Source of the DNA: Acinetobacter bouvetii DSM 14964 = CIP 107468
GTDB taxonomy: Bacteria > Pseudomonadota > Gammaproteobacteria > Pseudomonadales > Moraxellaceae
Assembly: GCF_000368865.1 (NCBI RefSeq)
Contig: NZ_KB849725.1
Location: forward strand, 366,082-430,081
DNA length: 64,000 bases
Reading direction: 5' to 3'
In this document: one piece after another, positions 36,307-47,609 of the stretch
Layout of the letters: each line of letters begins with the position of its first letter
Numbering within the stretch: position 1 is the stretch's first letter
The notes under the pieces: generated by a model
The model's database searches: none
Told to the model about the DNA's origin: nothing
The model's input: only the letters and a program-made list of their open reading frames with translations
Program-made: the position numbers and the translations under genes

Positions 36307-37221
36307 ATGAATTCCAACTCCTCGCCACTTTTTGTCACGGCAAGTATCTATGCTTTGCTGGTTTTGATTTGGGCCGCGACGCCGCTGGCGATTGTCTGGA
36401 GCGTGGCGGAAGTGCATCCGATGTGGGTGCTGATCATCCGCTATTTTGGCGCGTCCATCATTGCGCTGTTGGTATTGAAGCTGATGCGCGGCCCGCTGCC
36501 TTTTGACAAAGTATCGATGCAAAGCTATATCGCAGGCAGCCTGAATTTAATCGGCGCGCAGTTGTTTATTTATCTGGCAGCCAATTATTTAACCTCGGGC
36601 TTAATGGCGCTGATTTTTGGTTTTTCGCCGCTGATTGCAGGCTTGATTGGCCACGTGATTTTAAAAACTCAAAAGCTGGTTGGACTGCAATGGCTGGGCA
36701 TGGCCATTGCGGTCAGCGGCCTAAGCTTTGTCTTTATTGCTTCTGCTGACAGCAAAGTCAACCCATGGGGTGTTGTGCTGATGCTGATCAGCATGGTGTC
36801 TTATATCAGCTCCATCTTTTGGGTCAAGCAGATCAATGCCCCGCTGAAGCCGATGTCGCAGGCCACAGGTTCGCTTATGGTGTCAGCACTGGGTTCATTG
36901 CTGCTGATGCCATTTATTTGGCAGCATTTCCCAACACAGATGCCGAGCAGCAATGCGCTGATAGGATTCCTGTTTACCATGATTTTGTCGTCTATTGTGG
37001 CGATGCTGTGCTATTTCTGGCTGATCAAGCGTTTGGCGGCGTCTACCGTCTCTTTAAGCAATGTGATGACGCCTATTATTGCCCTTGTGCTGGGTGCGGC
37101 GCTGAATAATGAACACATCAGCGGCCATGCTGTTTTAGGCATTGCTGTGGTCTTGTTCGGGATTGTGCTGTACTTCTGGAAAGAGTGGCGCATGCAATAT
37201 TTTGCCAAAGCCAAAACATGA
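36307..37221 (+). CDS. DMT-superfamily (EamA) transporter
   Basis: A 304-residue inner-membrane protein with about ten hydrophobic helices arranged as two EamA repeats (about 12-140 and 150-290). EamA proteins typically export amino acids, amines or other small metabolites. It lies downstream of the aromatic operon but beyond a terminator and palindromes, so a role in aromatic acid transport is only a possibility. The start ATG 36307 follows a weak ribosome site. Confidence 0.88.
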   Translation: MNSNSSPLFVTASIYALLVLIWAATPLAIVWSVAEVHPMWVLIIRYFGASIIALLVLKLMRGPLPFDKVSMQSYIAGSLNLIGAQLFIYLAANYLTSGLMALIFGFSPLIAGLIGHVILKTQKLVGLQWLGMAIAVSGLSFVFIASADSKVNPWGVVLMLISMVSYISSIFWVKQINAPLKPMSQATGSLMVSALGSLLLMPFIWQHFPTQMPSSNALIGFLFTMILSSIVAMLCYFWLIKRLAASTVSLSNVMTPIIALVLGAALNNEHISGHAVLGIAVVLFGIVLYFWKEWRMQYFAKAKT

Positions 37222-37546
37222 AAACTCAGGTAAAAAGGGAAGCAGGGCTTCTCTTTTTTATGCGCATTTGCCCGTCAGCGGATGAAAGGTGCTTATCCTG
37301 CGGACAGTGAATCCATGTTCCACATGGAACCTTGCGTAATGCAGAGATAATCATGAAGGCTGAAACAGTCTCCCGCCTGCGTGATGAAAACGTGCAAAAA
37401 GAGATTGAAATACAACAAAAAATAAACCTTTCCGCGCAATGCTTTGGTTATAAGATAGGGCAATACAGCGGGAGTGCGCCAGCAAGTGAAATCCAAGCCG
37501 CCGCTGATGATTATAATTTTAGGCCGTACTTTTAGGACAGTATTCA
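37222..37546. other. Gene-free region between transporter genes
   Basis: About 325 bases containing the DMT-gene terminator and an AT-rich stretch. A 67-codon frame at 37332-37535 is present but has no family resemblance and was not accepted. Confidence 0.5.
37232..37259 (+). terminator. Terminator of the DMT transporter gene
   Basis: AAAGGGAAG and CTTCTCTTT pair around a short loop, followed by TTT. Confidence 0.7.
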
Positions 37547-38485
37547 ATGTCGAGTACCAATAAAGCCGTAGTGTATGCAGCATTGCTGGGGAATCTGGCG
37601 ATTGCTTTGGTCAAGTTTATTGCTGCGTACATCACCAACAGCTCTGCCATGCTGAGTGAGGCGGTTCATTCGGTGGTAGATACCCTGAATGAAATTTTGC
37701 TGCTGCACGGCATGAAAAAATCCCAGCAGCCGGCCAACTCCAGGCATCCTTTCGGCTATGGTCGGGAATTGTATTTCTGGGCATTTATTGTCGCTTTGCT
37801 GGTATTCGCCTTAGGTGCAATAGTATCCATTTATCAGGGAGTGCAGCATATCCGTTATCCAGAAGAAATTAAAAATCCGATGGTGAATTATGCGGTGCTG
37901 GGTTTTGCCATCATTTGTGAAGGCGCATCATGGTTTGTCGCTTTAAAAGCCTTTCGCAAATCCAAAGGCGCGCTGGGCTATTTTGCAGCGTTCCGGCGCA
38001 GTAAAGACCCGACGGCTTTTACGGTGTTGTTTGAAGATACTGCGGCATTGATTGGTTTATTTATCGCCTTGATTGGGGTTTATTTGGCGCATGCATTGAA
38101 TATGCCTGTGCTGGATGGTGTAGCATCTGTAATGATTGGTGCGGTTTTAGCTGTTTCGGCATGTCTTTTGGCGCGTGAAACCAAGGGCCTGCTGATGGGG
38201 GAGACCGCTGATCCGCAGCTGCGGCACAATGTGCTGCACATTGCGCAGAAGGACCCGGCCGTGCTGTCTGCCAATGGCGTGCTGACAGAACAGATGGGGG
38301 CGCATCAGGTCATTGCATCTTTAAGCCTGGAATTTAAAGATCATTTAAGCGCTGATGAAATTGAGTCCTGCGTGAATCGGATTGAATCACAAATTAAACA
38401 GATTCATCCTGAAATTGTGGCACTCTTTGTCAAACCGCAATCTCAACAGGTTTGGCTGGAACGGATGAAAGGCCGTTTGGATTAA
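37547..38485 (+). CDS. Cation diffusion facilitator family transporter
   Basis: A 312-residue CDF exporter of divalent cations such as zinc, iron or manganese. Six membrane helices are visible. The metal-site motif in helix 2 reads EAVHSVVDTLNE (His/Asp pair near 41-45) and helix 5 has EDTAALIG in place of the usual HxxxD. A C-terminal cytoplasmic domain of about 90 residues ends with IHPEIVALFVKP. The metal is not predictable. The frame and length are normal for the family. Confidence 0.9.
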   Translation: MSSTNKAVVYAALLGNLAIALVKFIAAYITNSSAMLSEAVHSVVDTLNEILLLHGMKKSQQPANSRHPFGYGRELYFWAFIVALLVFALGAIVSIYQGVQHIRYPEEIKNPMVNYAVLGFAIICEGASWFVALKAFRKSKGALGYFAAFRRSKDPTAFTVLFEDTAALIGLFIALIGVYLAHALNMPVLDGVASVMIGAVLAVSACLLARETKGLLMGETADPQLRHNVLHIAQKDPAVLSANGVLTEQMGAHQVIASLSLEFKDHLSADEIESCVNRIESQIKQIHPEIVALFVKPQSQQVWLERMKGRLD

Positions 38486-38541
38486 GTTCAGCTGCCTGTT
38501 CAGCTGATTTTGTTTTGCTAGAATTTTTTGAAGAACTTTGA

Positions 38542-39603
38542 ATGTCCATGAAGCACGAGTCGGAACAAAAGCATTTTCAATTGCCAGCAGAGGCGTGCTG
38601 GTCACATACTTGGCGTCAGCCGATGTTTGAGTTTCTCGCCTCAGCGCATTTTAATGGCGAGCATTTTTTTAATGCGCTGCGGCCGCCGGAAAGCCATAAG
38701 CGGTCTAATTTTATTAAGTGGATGCTGAAGCGCCGCTCATCGACTTGGAATGTAGACCGCAAGCAGGAATATCAGCAGTTTGCGCAAGCGTCGCGTTCCC
38801 TGCCGCAAAACCGCCCCAATGCCAAAATAGATGATTGGCAGGTCTGGTTTGTCGGGCATGCGACAGTGCTGATTCAAATCGGCCCTTATAACTTGCTGAC
38901 AGATCCTGTCTGGGCGGAATATGCCGGCCCGAGCCAAGGCCGCGGGCCGCGGCGCGCATGCCCTGCAGGAATTGCCTTGGAAGAGCTGCCGGAGATTCAT
39001 GCCGTGCTGCTGAGCCATAACCATTATGACCATATGGACTTAAGCACCCTCAGCTGGCTGCATGAGCAGTTTGCCATGCCGATTTATACTGGGCTGGGCA
39101 ACAGTTACTACTTGCCTGAGCATTTTCAAGTCTATGAGATGGACTGGTGGCAATCTGCGCTGCTGGGGGATTTAAAGCTGGTTTATACGCCTGCTCAGCA
39201 TGGCTCAGGCCGCGGCCTGCGTGATCAGAACCGTGCGCTTTGGGGCGGCTTCTCTGTCTTGAATGGCGCAGATCACTGCTTTTTTGCCGGCGATACTGGC
39301 TATTCTCCGCATTTTAAAGAAATCTATGCCAAATATGGCGCGCCGCGGATAGCCTTGCTGCCGATTGGCGCCTATGAACCGCGCTTATTGATGCGCTATC
39401 TGCATATGAATCCGGATGAAGCGTTCCAGGCGCATAAAGACCTGCATGCCAAATGTTCATTGGCCATTCATTACCGTACCTTCCAATTGACGGATGAAAG
39501 CCGTGAACAGCCGGAAGAAGACCTGCAGAAGGCGCGTCAAAAATCTTCGAAGCTGATGAATCCATTTATCTGCATCCGCGAAGGCAAGCGCTTAACGGTT
39601 TAA
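38542..39603 (+). CDS. MBL-fold metallohydrolase (NAPE-PLD/RomA-like)
   Basis: A 353-residue protein with the metallo-beta-lactamase signature HxHxDH as SHNHYDH (His159, His161, Asp163, His164). Upstream VWFVGHATVLIQ and LLTDPVW, and later AGDTGYSPHF and IHYRTFQLTDE, place it in the group of bacterial NAPE-hydrolysing phospholipase-D-like or UlaG-like hydrolases. The substrate is unknown. Its 3' end overlaps the convergent DoxX-like gene by four bases. Confidence 0.9.
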   Translation: MSMKHESEQKHFQLPAEACWSHTWRQPMFEFLASAHFNGEHFFNALRPPESHKRSNFIKWMLKRRSSTWNVDRKQEYQQFAQASRSLPQNRPNAKIDDWQVWFVGHATVLIQIGPYNLLTDPVWAEYAGPSQGRGPRRACPAGIALEELPEIHAVLLSHNHYDHMDLSTLSWLHEQFAMPIYTGLGNSYYLPEHFQVYEMDWWQSALLGDLKLVYTPAQHGSGRGLRDQNRALWGGFSVLNGADHCFFAGDTGYSPHFKEIYAKYGAPRIALLPIGAYEPRLLMRYLHMNPDEAFQAHKDLHAKCSLAIHYRTFQLTDESREQPEEDLQKARQKSSKLMNPFICIREGKRLTV

Positions 39604-40001
39604 GCCGATGGTTGAGGTTCTTTGATGAGCGCAATGGCAGCGATAGACAGTGTTGCCATTGCAGTGTTCATTACAAATGGATTAAACGCCTGCTGGAAGT
39701 AACGGGGATCGACCGCCAAGATCAGGGCACTGAGGCCAAGCATGCTGATAATATTCAATAGATGTAAAAGCTGATGCTTTTTCAAAACGAGAAATAACAG
39801 CCCAAATGCAATTTCAACGCACCCTGAAATTTGCATCAAAATGACGGCTTGGATTTCATTCAGGCCTTGTAGCTGCCAAATGCGCAGCTCATCAGCAGCT
39901 TGAAATAAAATTTTAGGCACCAGTCCCTGATAAATCCATAATACCGCTAATGCAAGATGAATGCTGAGCAGTGCAGGATGCTGCGTATTAGATTTTGGCA
40001 T
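39600..40001 (-). CDS. DoxX-like membrane protein
   Basis: A 133-residue protein with four hydrophobic helices and the DoxX-like motifs LAVLWIYQGLVPKIL and VEIAFGLLFL. It probably acts at the inner membrane in redox-linked functions (inference from the family). It overlaps the upstream DCC gene by 14 bases, so the two are translationally coupled. This pairing of DCC and DoxX proteins is frequent. Confidence 0.83.
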   Translation of the reverse strand: MPKSNTQHPALLSIHLALAVLWIYQGLVPKILFQAADELRIWQLQGLNEIQAVILMQISGCVEIAFGLLFLVLKKHQLLHLLNIISMLGLSALILAVDPRYFQQAFNPFVMNTAMATLSIAAIALIKEPQPSA

Positions 40002-40434
40002 GAATGATATATTCCAAAAAATGCTGCTGATTGTCTGCAGAAGGAATCAGGCATTGGTTGGTTATGCCGAAGAGCTGATAACGGTTCAGCGCCACCCGGC
40101 GGTATAGATAGTCGCGCCAGAGGCGCGGCATGAAATAGCCGGCGCGCATCAGGGAGAAGGGGCGCCCTAAGTGTTGCATCACTTTGAGCAAGGCTGTGGA
40201 TTCAAGATAGCGTTGACCATTCAAAATCACCACCATGGTGGTGTAATGCTCAGTCGACATGCCATAGTGTTTTAAAATCGCTTCCCCAAGCGGAGATTGC
40301 ACAGAGGCAAGTTTGAATTTTTTTTGATGATCATTTTGAATTAAAAATTTAGCCCAGCCATTACAAATCACGCAAATGGCGTCAAATAAAATAATATCGT
40401 GCTGCTGAATAATCTGCGGAATATCATATTGCAT
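39988..40434 (-). CDS. DCC family thiol-disulfide oxidoreductase-like protein (DUF393)
   Basis: A 148-residue protein with the family's Asp-Cys-Cys core in ILFDAICVICNGW (Cys21, Cys24; the usual Gly after Asp is replaced by Ala). SVQSPLGEAILKHYG and the STALLKVMQHLG region are also conserved. Such proteins are predicted thiol-disulfide oxidoreductases. It is the first gene of a two-gene unit with the DoxX-like gene. The start ATG 40434 is followed by a typical N-terminus. Confidence 0.83.
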   Translation of the reverse strand: MQYDIPQIIQQHDIILFDAICVICNGWAKFLIQNDHQKKFKLASVQSPLGEAILKHYGMSTEHYTTMVVILNGQRYLESTALLKVMQHLGRPFSLMRAGYFMPRLWRDYLYRRVALNRYQLFGITNQCLIPSADNQQHFLEYIIHAKI

Positions 40435-42977
<2,543 letters not shown>

Positions 42978-42993
42978 TTGATTTAAAATATAG

Positions 42994-43017
42994 AAAACCG
43001 CCTAAGGGCGGTTTTTT
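42994..43017 (+). terminator. katG terminator
   Basis: AAACCGCC and GGGCGGTTT pair around TAA, with a T-tract following. Confidence 0.88.
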
Positions 43018-43152
43018 ATGGAACAATGAAGTTTCAAGTAAAAAACCTTAGTTTGTTAAACCTTGGCTTTTTTGTGGGTTGCAAATTATTGAAATCATTA
43101 AACTAATACAGTCGATTTCGCATAAGGTGTATTATGTTAATTTTAGAAAATA

Positions 43153-43611
43153 TTAAAAGAAATTTTCAGGATATAAAAATGATGGTATGTGGCGTCTAAT
43201 TAATTGTGCTTGACCATTATAGCCTCTTTTCTCTAACTCTAATAAAAATACTGGCCATGGTGGAATATTACTGCGGTATACATTAGTTGAAGATGTAGAC
43301 ATGCCGCCTCCTTGCAATGTAGATAGCCCTCCATATTGCAATGTAGATAGCCCTCCATATTGCAATGTAGATAGCCCTCCGTATTGCAGCGTCGATAGCC
43401 CTCCGTATTGCAGCGTTGATAGCCCTCCGTATTGCAGCGTAGATAGCCCTCCGTATTGCAGCGTAGACATCCCTCCATATTGCAGCGTAGACATCCCTCC
43501 ATATTGCAGCGTAGACATCCCTCCGTATTGTAGCGTAGATAGCCCTCCGTTTTGGGCAGTGCTCAAATTACGAGGCCAAGTTCTTAAATTTGGTATTTCA
43601 GGTCGTGTCAT
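43153..43611 (-). CDS. LSTLQYGG octapeptide-repeat protein of unknown function
   Basis: The start ATG 43611 (MTRPEIPNLRTWPRNL) is preferred behind GAGAG; the frame opens 33 codons earlier. The 152 residues comprise a short N-terminal segment and one degenerate unit (LSTAQNGG). Nine LSTLQYGG or MSTLQYGG units and one LSTLQGGG follow, then a non-repeat tail containing SNIPPWPVFLLELEKRG. There is no signal peptide or membrane helix. The Gly-Gly-Leu-Ser-Thr rhythm suggests a beta-solenoid or amyloid-like stack (inference). From memory, uncharacterised proteins with GGLST-type repeats and an IPPWPVF-like tail occur in other bacteria. It lies alone between katG and a TetR gene. Confidence 0.75.
   Translation of the reverse strand: MTRPEIPNLRTWPRNLSTAQNGGLSTLQYGGMSTLQYGGMSTLQYGGMSTLQYGGLSTLQYGGLSTLQYGGLSTLQYGGLSTLQYGGLSTLQYGGLSTLQGGGMSTSSTNVYRSNIPPWPVFLLELEKRGYNGQAQLIRRHIPSFLYPENFF
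43309..43566 (-). repeat. 24-base tandem repeat encoding the octapeptide array
   Basis: Ten consecutive 24-base units (43309-43548) plus a diverged partial unit (43549-43566), each in frame. Neighbouring units share synonymous variants (for example GCAATGTAGATAG-type against GCAGCGTAGACAT-type), showing recent duplication or gene-conversion steps. Unit-number changes would keep the frame. Confidence 0.92.
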
Positions 43612-43929
43612 AACTATATAACTCTCTAAAACTAATAATGAAAAATAATAATTAGAGTACATTACTACTTTTTCACTAGTTATTGTTCTAGTGGAAAAAA
43701 TGGACGACAAATAGTGTCTTTCTACTTAGGGTTTATTTGCATACGAAGCTCCCATTTAACATAATGGTGCTTATGCGAAATAGTTTTAATAAAAAAATTA
43801 AAAATCAATTAGTTGAGTAATTAAAAAATCACCATTCATCTTCAAAAAAGCGACTTTGCAAAAAGTCGCTTTGTTTTTAATCAGTTTTGGTCGATTTTGC
43901 CACTAAAAATACATGTTTATGTACAAAAT
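43612..43929. other. AT-rich intergenic region
   Basis: About 318 bases between the repeat-protein gene and the TetR gene. The first part should carry the repeat-protein promoter (minus strand). A TetR-gene terminator lies at 43844-43878. Confidence 0.5.
43844..43878 (-). terminator. Terminator of the TetR-family gene
   Basis: On the minus strand AAAGCGACTTT and AAAGTCGCTTT pair and are followed by TTT. It lies about 50 bases after the stop at 43930. Confidence 0.78.
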
Positions 43930-44553
43930 TTAGCTACGGTAATCTAATTTTTTTAGGAACTGAACAATATCCATCTCCAAAACATTCCAATCCTTAAATG
44001 TCGGTTCAATCAACAAAGTCTGCGACACAAAGCCATAACACACCCGCTGCATATTTAAAGCCACCGACTTGAGCTGTTCATCATCCTGTATAAACGGCTT
44101 AAGAATGTGCTGCCACATCTGTACCATCATGGCATAACTCTTACGGTAACTTTCAATATCCGAAATTTGCCGTTCCAACAAAAATACCTGCGACCATAAA
44201 AACTGCTTTGCTTGAATTTGCTCAATTTGAAAATGAATAATTCGCTCTAAATACGCCTGAAACTCCAAATCTGTGGATAACTTGATCAAGCTTTGTGCAT
44301 AACTTTTTAAGCTTTCCGCATTGTGTTTCACATGCAAATGAATGGTTAGCGCAATCAAATCTTCCTTCTTGGAAAAATACTCATAAAAAGTTCCCAAGCC
44401 CACGCCTGCAAGGTCGGTAATTTCCCGAATGGTAATTTGGCTGGCAGGGCGTTCATGCAAAAGCCGAACAAAACTTTCCTGCAAAGCTTCTTGCGTCAGT
44501 TTGGCGCGTGATTGACGCGGTTTACGCCGTATTTGAATGGCTGAATTCTTCAT
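43930..44553 (-). CDS. TetR/AcrR-family transcriptional regulator
   Basis: A 207-residue repressor-type protein. The N-terminal helix-turn-helix (about 15-65) reads TQEALQESFVRLLHE then ITDLAGVGLGTFYEYFSKKEDL, a clear TetR signature. The C-terminal ligand domain is helical and unassigned. It is divergent from the AidB-like gene with about 90 bases between, so it probably controls that gene and itself (inference). Confidence 0.92.
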   Translation of the reverse strand: MKNSAIQIRRKPRQSRAKLTQEALQESFVRLLHERPASQITIREITDLAGVGLGTFYEYFSKKEDLIALTIHLHVKHNAESLKSYAQSLIKLSTDLEFQAYLERIIHFQIEQIQAKQFLWSQVFLLERQISDIESYRKSYAMMVQMWQHILKPFIQDDEQLKSVALNMQRVCYGFVSQTLLIEPTFKDWNVLEMDIVQFLKKLDYRS

Positions 44554-44644
44554 ATTTTTAAGCTGTAAAAACCGAACGTCTATGCTTTAAATTTTCTCTA
44601 TACTGAAATGAAAAGCCAACAAGAACAAGCGGAAAATCTAGACG

Positions 44645-46306
44645 ATGAATACATTAGAACAGACATGGATGACGCATCAAATCAGCAATCAATTTGATGA
44701 ACTGGACAACTACAATCTATTCTCTAGCGATACGGTGCTGCATGAAATTTTAAAACGCTGCGGCAGCCATGATCAGGCCACGCTATGTGAAATGGGCAAG
44801 GTCGCAGGTTCGAGTGAATATTATCTGCATGGCGCTTTAGCCAATCAGCATACGCCAATTTTACATGCCTTTGATGCCCGCGGCCGCCGTAAAGACTTTA
44901 TCGAATTTCATCCCTCATGGCATAAATGGATGGGCCTCAACCGCCGGTTTGATACCCATGCACATCCATTTAATCAGCCGAATTCAAACACTAAATGGGT
45001 GGATTGGGCGGCGCGTTTTTATCTTGCCGGGCAGGTGGAATGCGGCAACTTATGTCCGAACTCGATGACCTTAGGCAGCATTCCTTTAATTCAACGTGAG
45101 CCTGAACTGTGGGCCAAAATTGGAGAGAAACTGCTTTCGACAGAATATGATGAACGCGATGTGCCGATTGCGCAGAAAAAGTCGATTTGGCTGGGTATGG
45201 GCATGACCGAAAAGCAGGGCGGTTCGGATGTGCGAGCCAATGAAACCATCGCCATTCCTGTTGCTGAGTCAGGCCGCGGCAAAGCCTATTTGCTTACAGG
45301 GCATAAATGGTTTTTCTCTGCGCCAATGTGTGATGCGCATTTGGTGGTGGCCAAAACCGAGCAGGAGGGATTGGCCTGTTTCTTTGTGCCGCGCTGGCTG
45401 GAAGATGGAACGAAAAATCAAATACACATACAGCGCCTGAAAGAGAAAGTCGGCAACCGCAGCAACTCCAGTTCTGAAGTCGAATTTAAAAATGCCTGGG
45501 GCATCATGATTGGAGAAGCAGGGCGAGGCATTCCGACCATTATTGAAATGGCGAATTACACCCGTCTGACTTGTTCGGTCGGTTCGAGTGCCATGCTGCG
45601 TCAAGCCTTGGTGCAATGCATTGCCTATACCCGTCAGCGTCAAGCTTTTGGCAAATATCTGATTGATCAACCCCTCATGCGTGCGGTATTGGCTGATATA
45701 GCTTTAGAGAGTGAAGCAGCGACTCAGCTCAGTTTCCATTTGGCGCAGTGCTATGAATCGGATGATGCGCTGTCAGTGGCATGGAAACGCATCATGACCC
45801 CGGCCGCCAAGTTTTGGATTTGCAAACGTGCGGTTGAGCTGACGGGGGAGATGATGGAAGTCTTTGGCGGCAATGGCTATGTCGATAACGGCATCATGGC
45901 GCGCATCTTCAAAGAAGCACCAGTCAATACCATTTGGGAAGGTTCAGGCAATGTGATGTGCCTGGATGTGCTGCGCGCGATTGGGCGAGATCCTGAATCC
46001 ATTGAAGTACTGTTTAAAGATCTAGCTGCAACTGCAAGCACAGATGCAACGCTGCAAACTGAGCTGCAAAATCTATTCAAACTGTTCCAGCAAGCGCCAG
46101 AAGATCTGCAGTTTATGGGACGCAGCCAGGTCAGCCGCGTGGTGATTTTGGCGCAGGCGGTATTGCTGAAACGCTATGCCCCAGCCTATGTGGCGGATGG
46201 ATTTATTCAAAGCCGTTACAGTGCATTTCATGGCCGTGTTGCTGGAATGCTGGACGCTAAAATGGTGGATGCAGAGCGCTTGCTGGAAAGAGCTTTCGCG
46301 CTCTAA
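44645..46306 (+). CDS. AidB-like acyl-CoA dehydrogenase family protein
   Basis: A 553-residue flavoprotein of the acyl-CoA dehydrogenase superfamily. GMGMTEKQGGSDVRAN binds FAD, and the C-terminal helices include RQRQAFGKYLIDQPLMRAVLADI and FGGNGYVDNGIMARIFKEAPVNTIWEGSGNVMCLDVLRA. These features and the length match AidB of the E. coli alkylation response rather than fatty-acid dehydrogenases. Its real substrate is uncertain, as for AidB itself. The ATG follows a weak ribosome site. Control by the divergent TetR protein is likely. Confidence 0.9.
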   Translation: MNTLEQTWMTHQISNQFDELDNYNLFSSDTVLHEILKRCGSHDQATLCEMGKVAGSSEYYLHGALANQHTPILHAFDARGRRKDFIEFHPSWHKWMGLNRRFDTHAHPFNQPNSNTKWVDWAARFYLAGQVECGNLCPNSMTLGSIPLIQREPELWAKIGEKLLSTEYDERDVPIAQKKSIWLGMGMTEKQGGSDVRANETIAIPVAESGRGKAYLLTGHKWFFSAPMCDAHLVVAKTEQEGLACFFVPRWLEDGTKNQIHIQRLKEKVGNRSNSSSEVEFKNAWGIMIGEAGRGIPTIIEMANYTRLTCSVGSSAMLRQALVQCIAYTRQRQAFGKYLIDQPLMRAVLADIALESEAATQLSFHLAQCYESDDALSVAWKRIMTPAAKFWICKRAVELTGEMMEVFGGNGYVDNGIMARIFKEAPVNTIWEGSGNVMCLDVLRAIGRDPESIEVLFKDLAATASTDATLQTELQNLFKLFQQAPEDLQFMGRSQVSRVVILAQAVLLKRYAPAYVADGFIQSRYSAFHGRVAGMLDAKMVDAERLLERAFAL

Positions 46307-46315
46307 ATTCAGCTT

Positions 46316-47221
46316 TTAAGTTTCCAGTGCGGCGGCCAATGCCGGCAGAGAAGGAGATTGCTCAGTGTGTAAATGTTTAAAAAATAAATGCATATTCGAA
46401 CTCCATTGATTTTGATCTTCGGCAATTAAATAGGTCGGCATGCGGGCAAGCGGCGCTTCAAGCGCGTGGATTTGTATGTGCGGATAAAAGTACGACTGCT
46501 GCACATATTTAAGCGGCAGAATGGCAATGCCGACATCTAAGCTGACACAGCTGACAATCCCGTCCAGACTGCCCATTTCAAGAATATTCGCTGCGGGGAG
46601 CTGCTGTATAGAAAGGTAATGATCAATCACTTTCCTGTAGCTGCAGCCTTGCTTGAAGCTGATGAATTTTTTATGGCTTAAATATTCTGCCGATAAGGGA
46701 TTTGGAGAATTTTTCGCACTAATCAGGACCAGCTCTTCCGTCCAGACATGAAAATTAAATAAACCTGAAACCGGCGCAGGATTGGCGATAAAAGCGCAAT
46801 CGAGCTGCCCGGCCTGAACTGCATCAATCAGCTCACGCGTTGGAGCCGTGGTTAAGGTGTAGGGAAATTGCAGATCACGTTTTTGAAGATTTTGGAAAAG
46901 CGCCGGCAAGCGAATTGCAGCCGTGGTTTCCATGCTGCCAATTTCTAAAGGAAGATTCGAATCTAAACTGGAATGATTGAATTGATTGAGCACCTCCTGA
47001 TGCAGCTGCAGCATCTGTTCCGCCGCGCGGAAAAGCTGCATGCCTGCACGTGTCGGGCGGATGGGATGCTGCCGATGCAAAAGCTCAGCCTGCAGCTCCG
47101 TTTCCAGCTTTTTGATATGCGCGGTGACATTGGATTGCACCGTATGCAGATGCTGGGCCGCAGCCGAAAAACTCTGCAGCTTGATGACGGTAGTAAATAT
47201 TTCCAATGATTTAATTTGCAT
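46316..47221 (-). CDS. LysR-family transcriptional regulator
   Basis: About 301 residues from ATG 47221 (a GTG at 47230 is also in frame). The helix-turn-helix is SFSAAAQHLHTVQSNVTAHIKKLE near 15-40. The effector domain follows with GSMETTAAIRLPALFQ and LDCAFIANPAPVSGLF. It is convergent with the AidB-like gene and divergent from a short putative gene at 47323. Target unknown. Confidence 0.9.
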   Translation of the reverse strand: MQIKSLEIFTTVIKLQSFSAAAQHLHTVQSNVTAHIKKLETELQAELLHRQHPIRPTRAGMQLFRAAEQMLQLHQEVLNQFNHSSLDSNLPLEIGSMETTAAIRLPALFQNLQKRDLQFPYTLTTAPTRELIDAVQAGQLDCAFIANPAPVSGLFNFHVWTEELVLISAKNSPNPLSAEYLSHKKFISFKQGCSYRKVIDHYLSIQQLPAANILEMGSLDGIVSCVSLDVGIAILPLKYVQQSYFYPHIQIHALEAPLARMPTYLIAEDQNQWSSNMHLFFKHLHTEQSPSLPALAAALET

Positions 47222-47322
47222 TATGATCACGTTTAAAGATAGAGGGCATCACTTTAAATCATTGTACATGATAACCCGCGGCTGTTTTAATTTCACAGTA
47301 TTGAACGGCAGGGGAGCTTGTT

Positions 47323-47460
47323 ATGGATCATGTTTTTAGTGTGGGCAAGTTATTGCTGATTTTGTTTTTTTCGGCGGCTTGCGCCAGCGGGCTGTCGCAT
47401 TTTGATGCGCTGATTTTAGGGGGAGCTGTACAGCAGGACTTACATCAGCATATGGACTAG
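47323..47460 (+). CDS. Putative small exported or membrane peptide
   Basis: A 45-codon frame with an excellent ribosome site (AGGGGAG, six bases before ATG). The N-terminus MDHVFSVGKLLLILFFSAACAS looks like a signal or membrane segment, followed by about 22 residues. It could be a genuine small protein or the remnant of a transporter gene that once stood divergent from the LysR gene. No homologue recognised. Confidence 0.4.
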   Translation: MDHVFSVGKLLLILFFSAACASGLSHFDALILGGAVQQDLHQHMD

Positions 47461-47609
47461 GCTTTTAAAAAATACTGCTGTTTTTTTGCCCTGCAGGCTG
47501 AATGCATGGCGTGATTAATGATGTAAAGATAAGGCTTGAATTTTTGATAAAATAGCGCAATATATGCACTGCATGCATCAGATAGGCAAGCTGAAAACAG
47601 GTGAAGAAA

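Noticed and set aside
37332..37535. 67-codon frame between two transporter genes
   Set aside because: No family resemblance and no clear ribosome site; an equally long antisense frame overlaps it.
43309..43566. Possible CRISPR-like array
   Set aside because: The 24-base units are directly abutting with no spacers and stay in one reading frame, so this is a coding tandem repeat.
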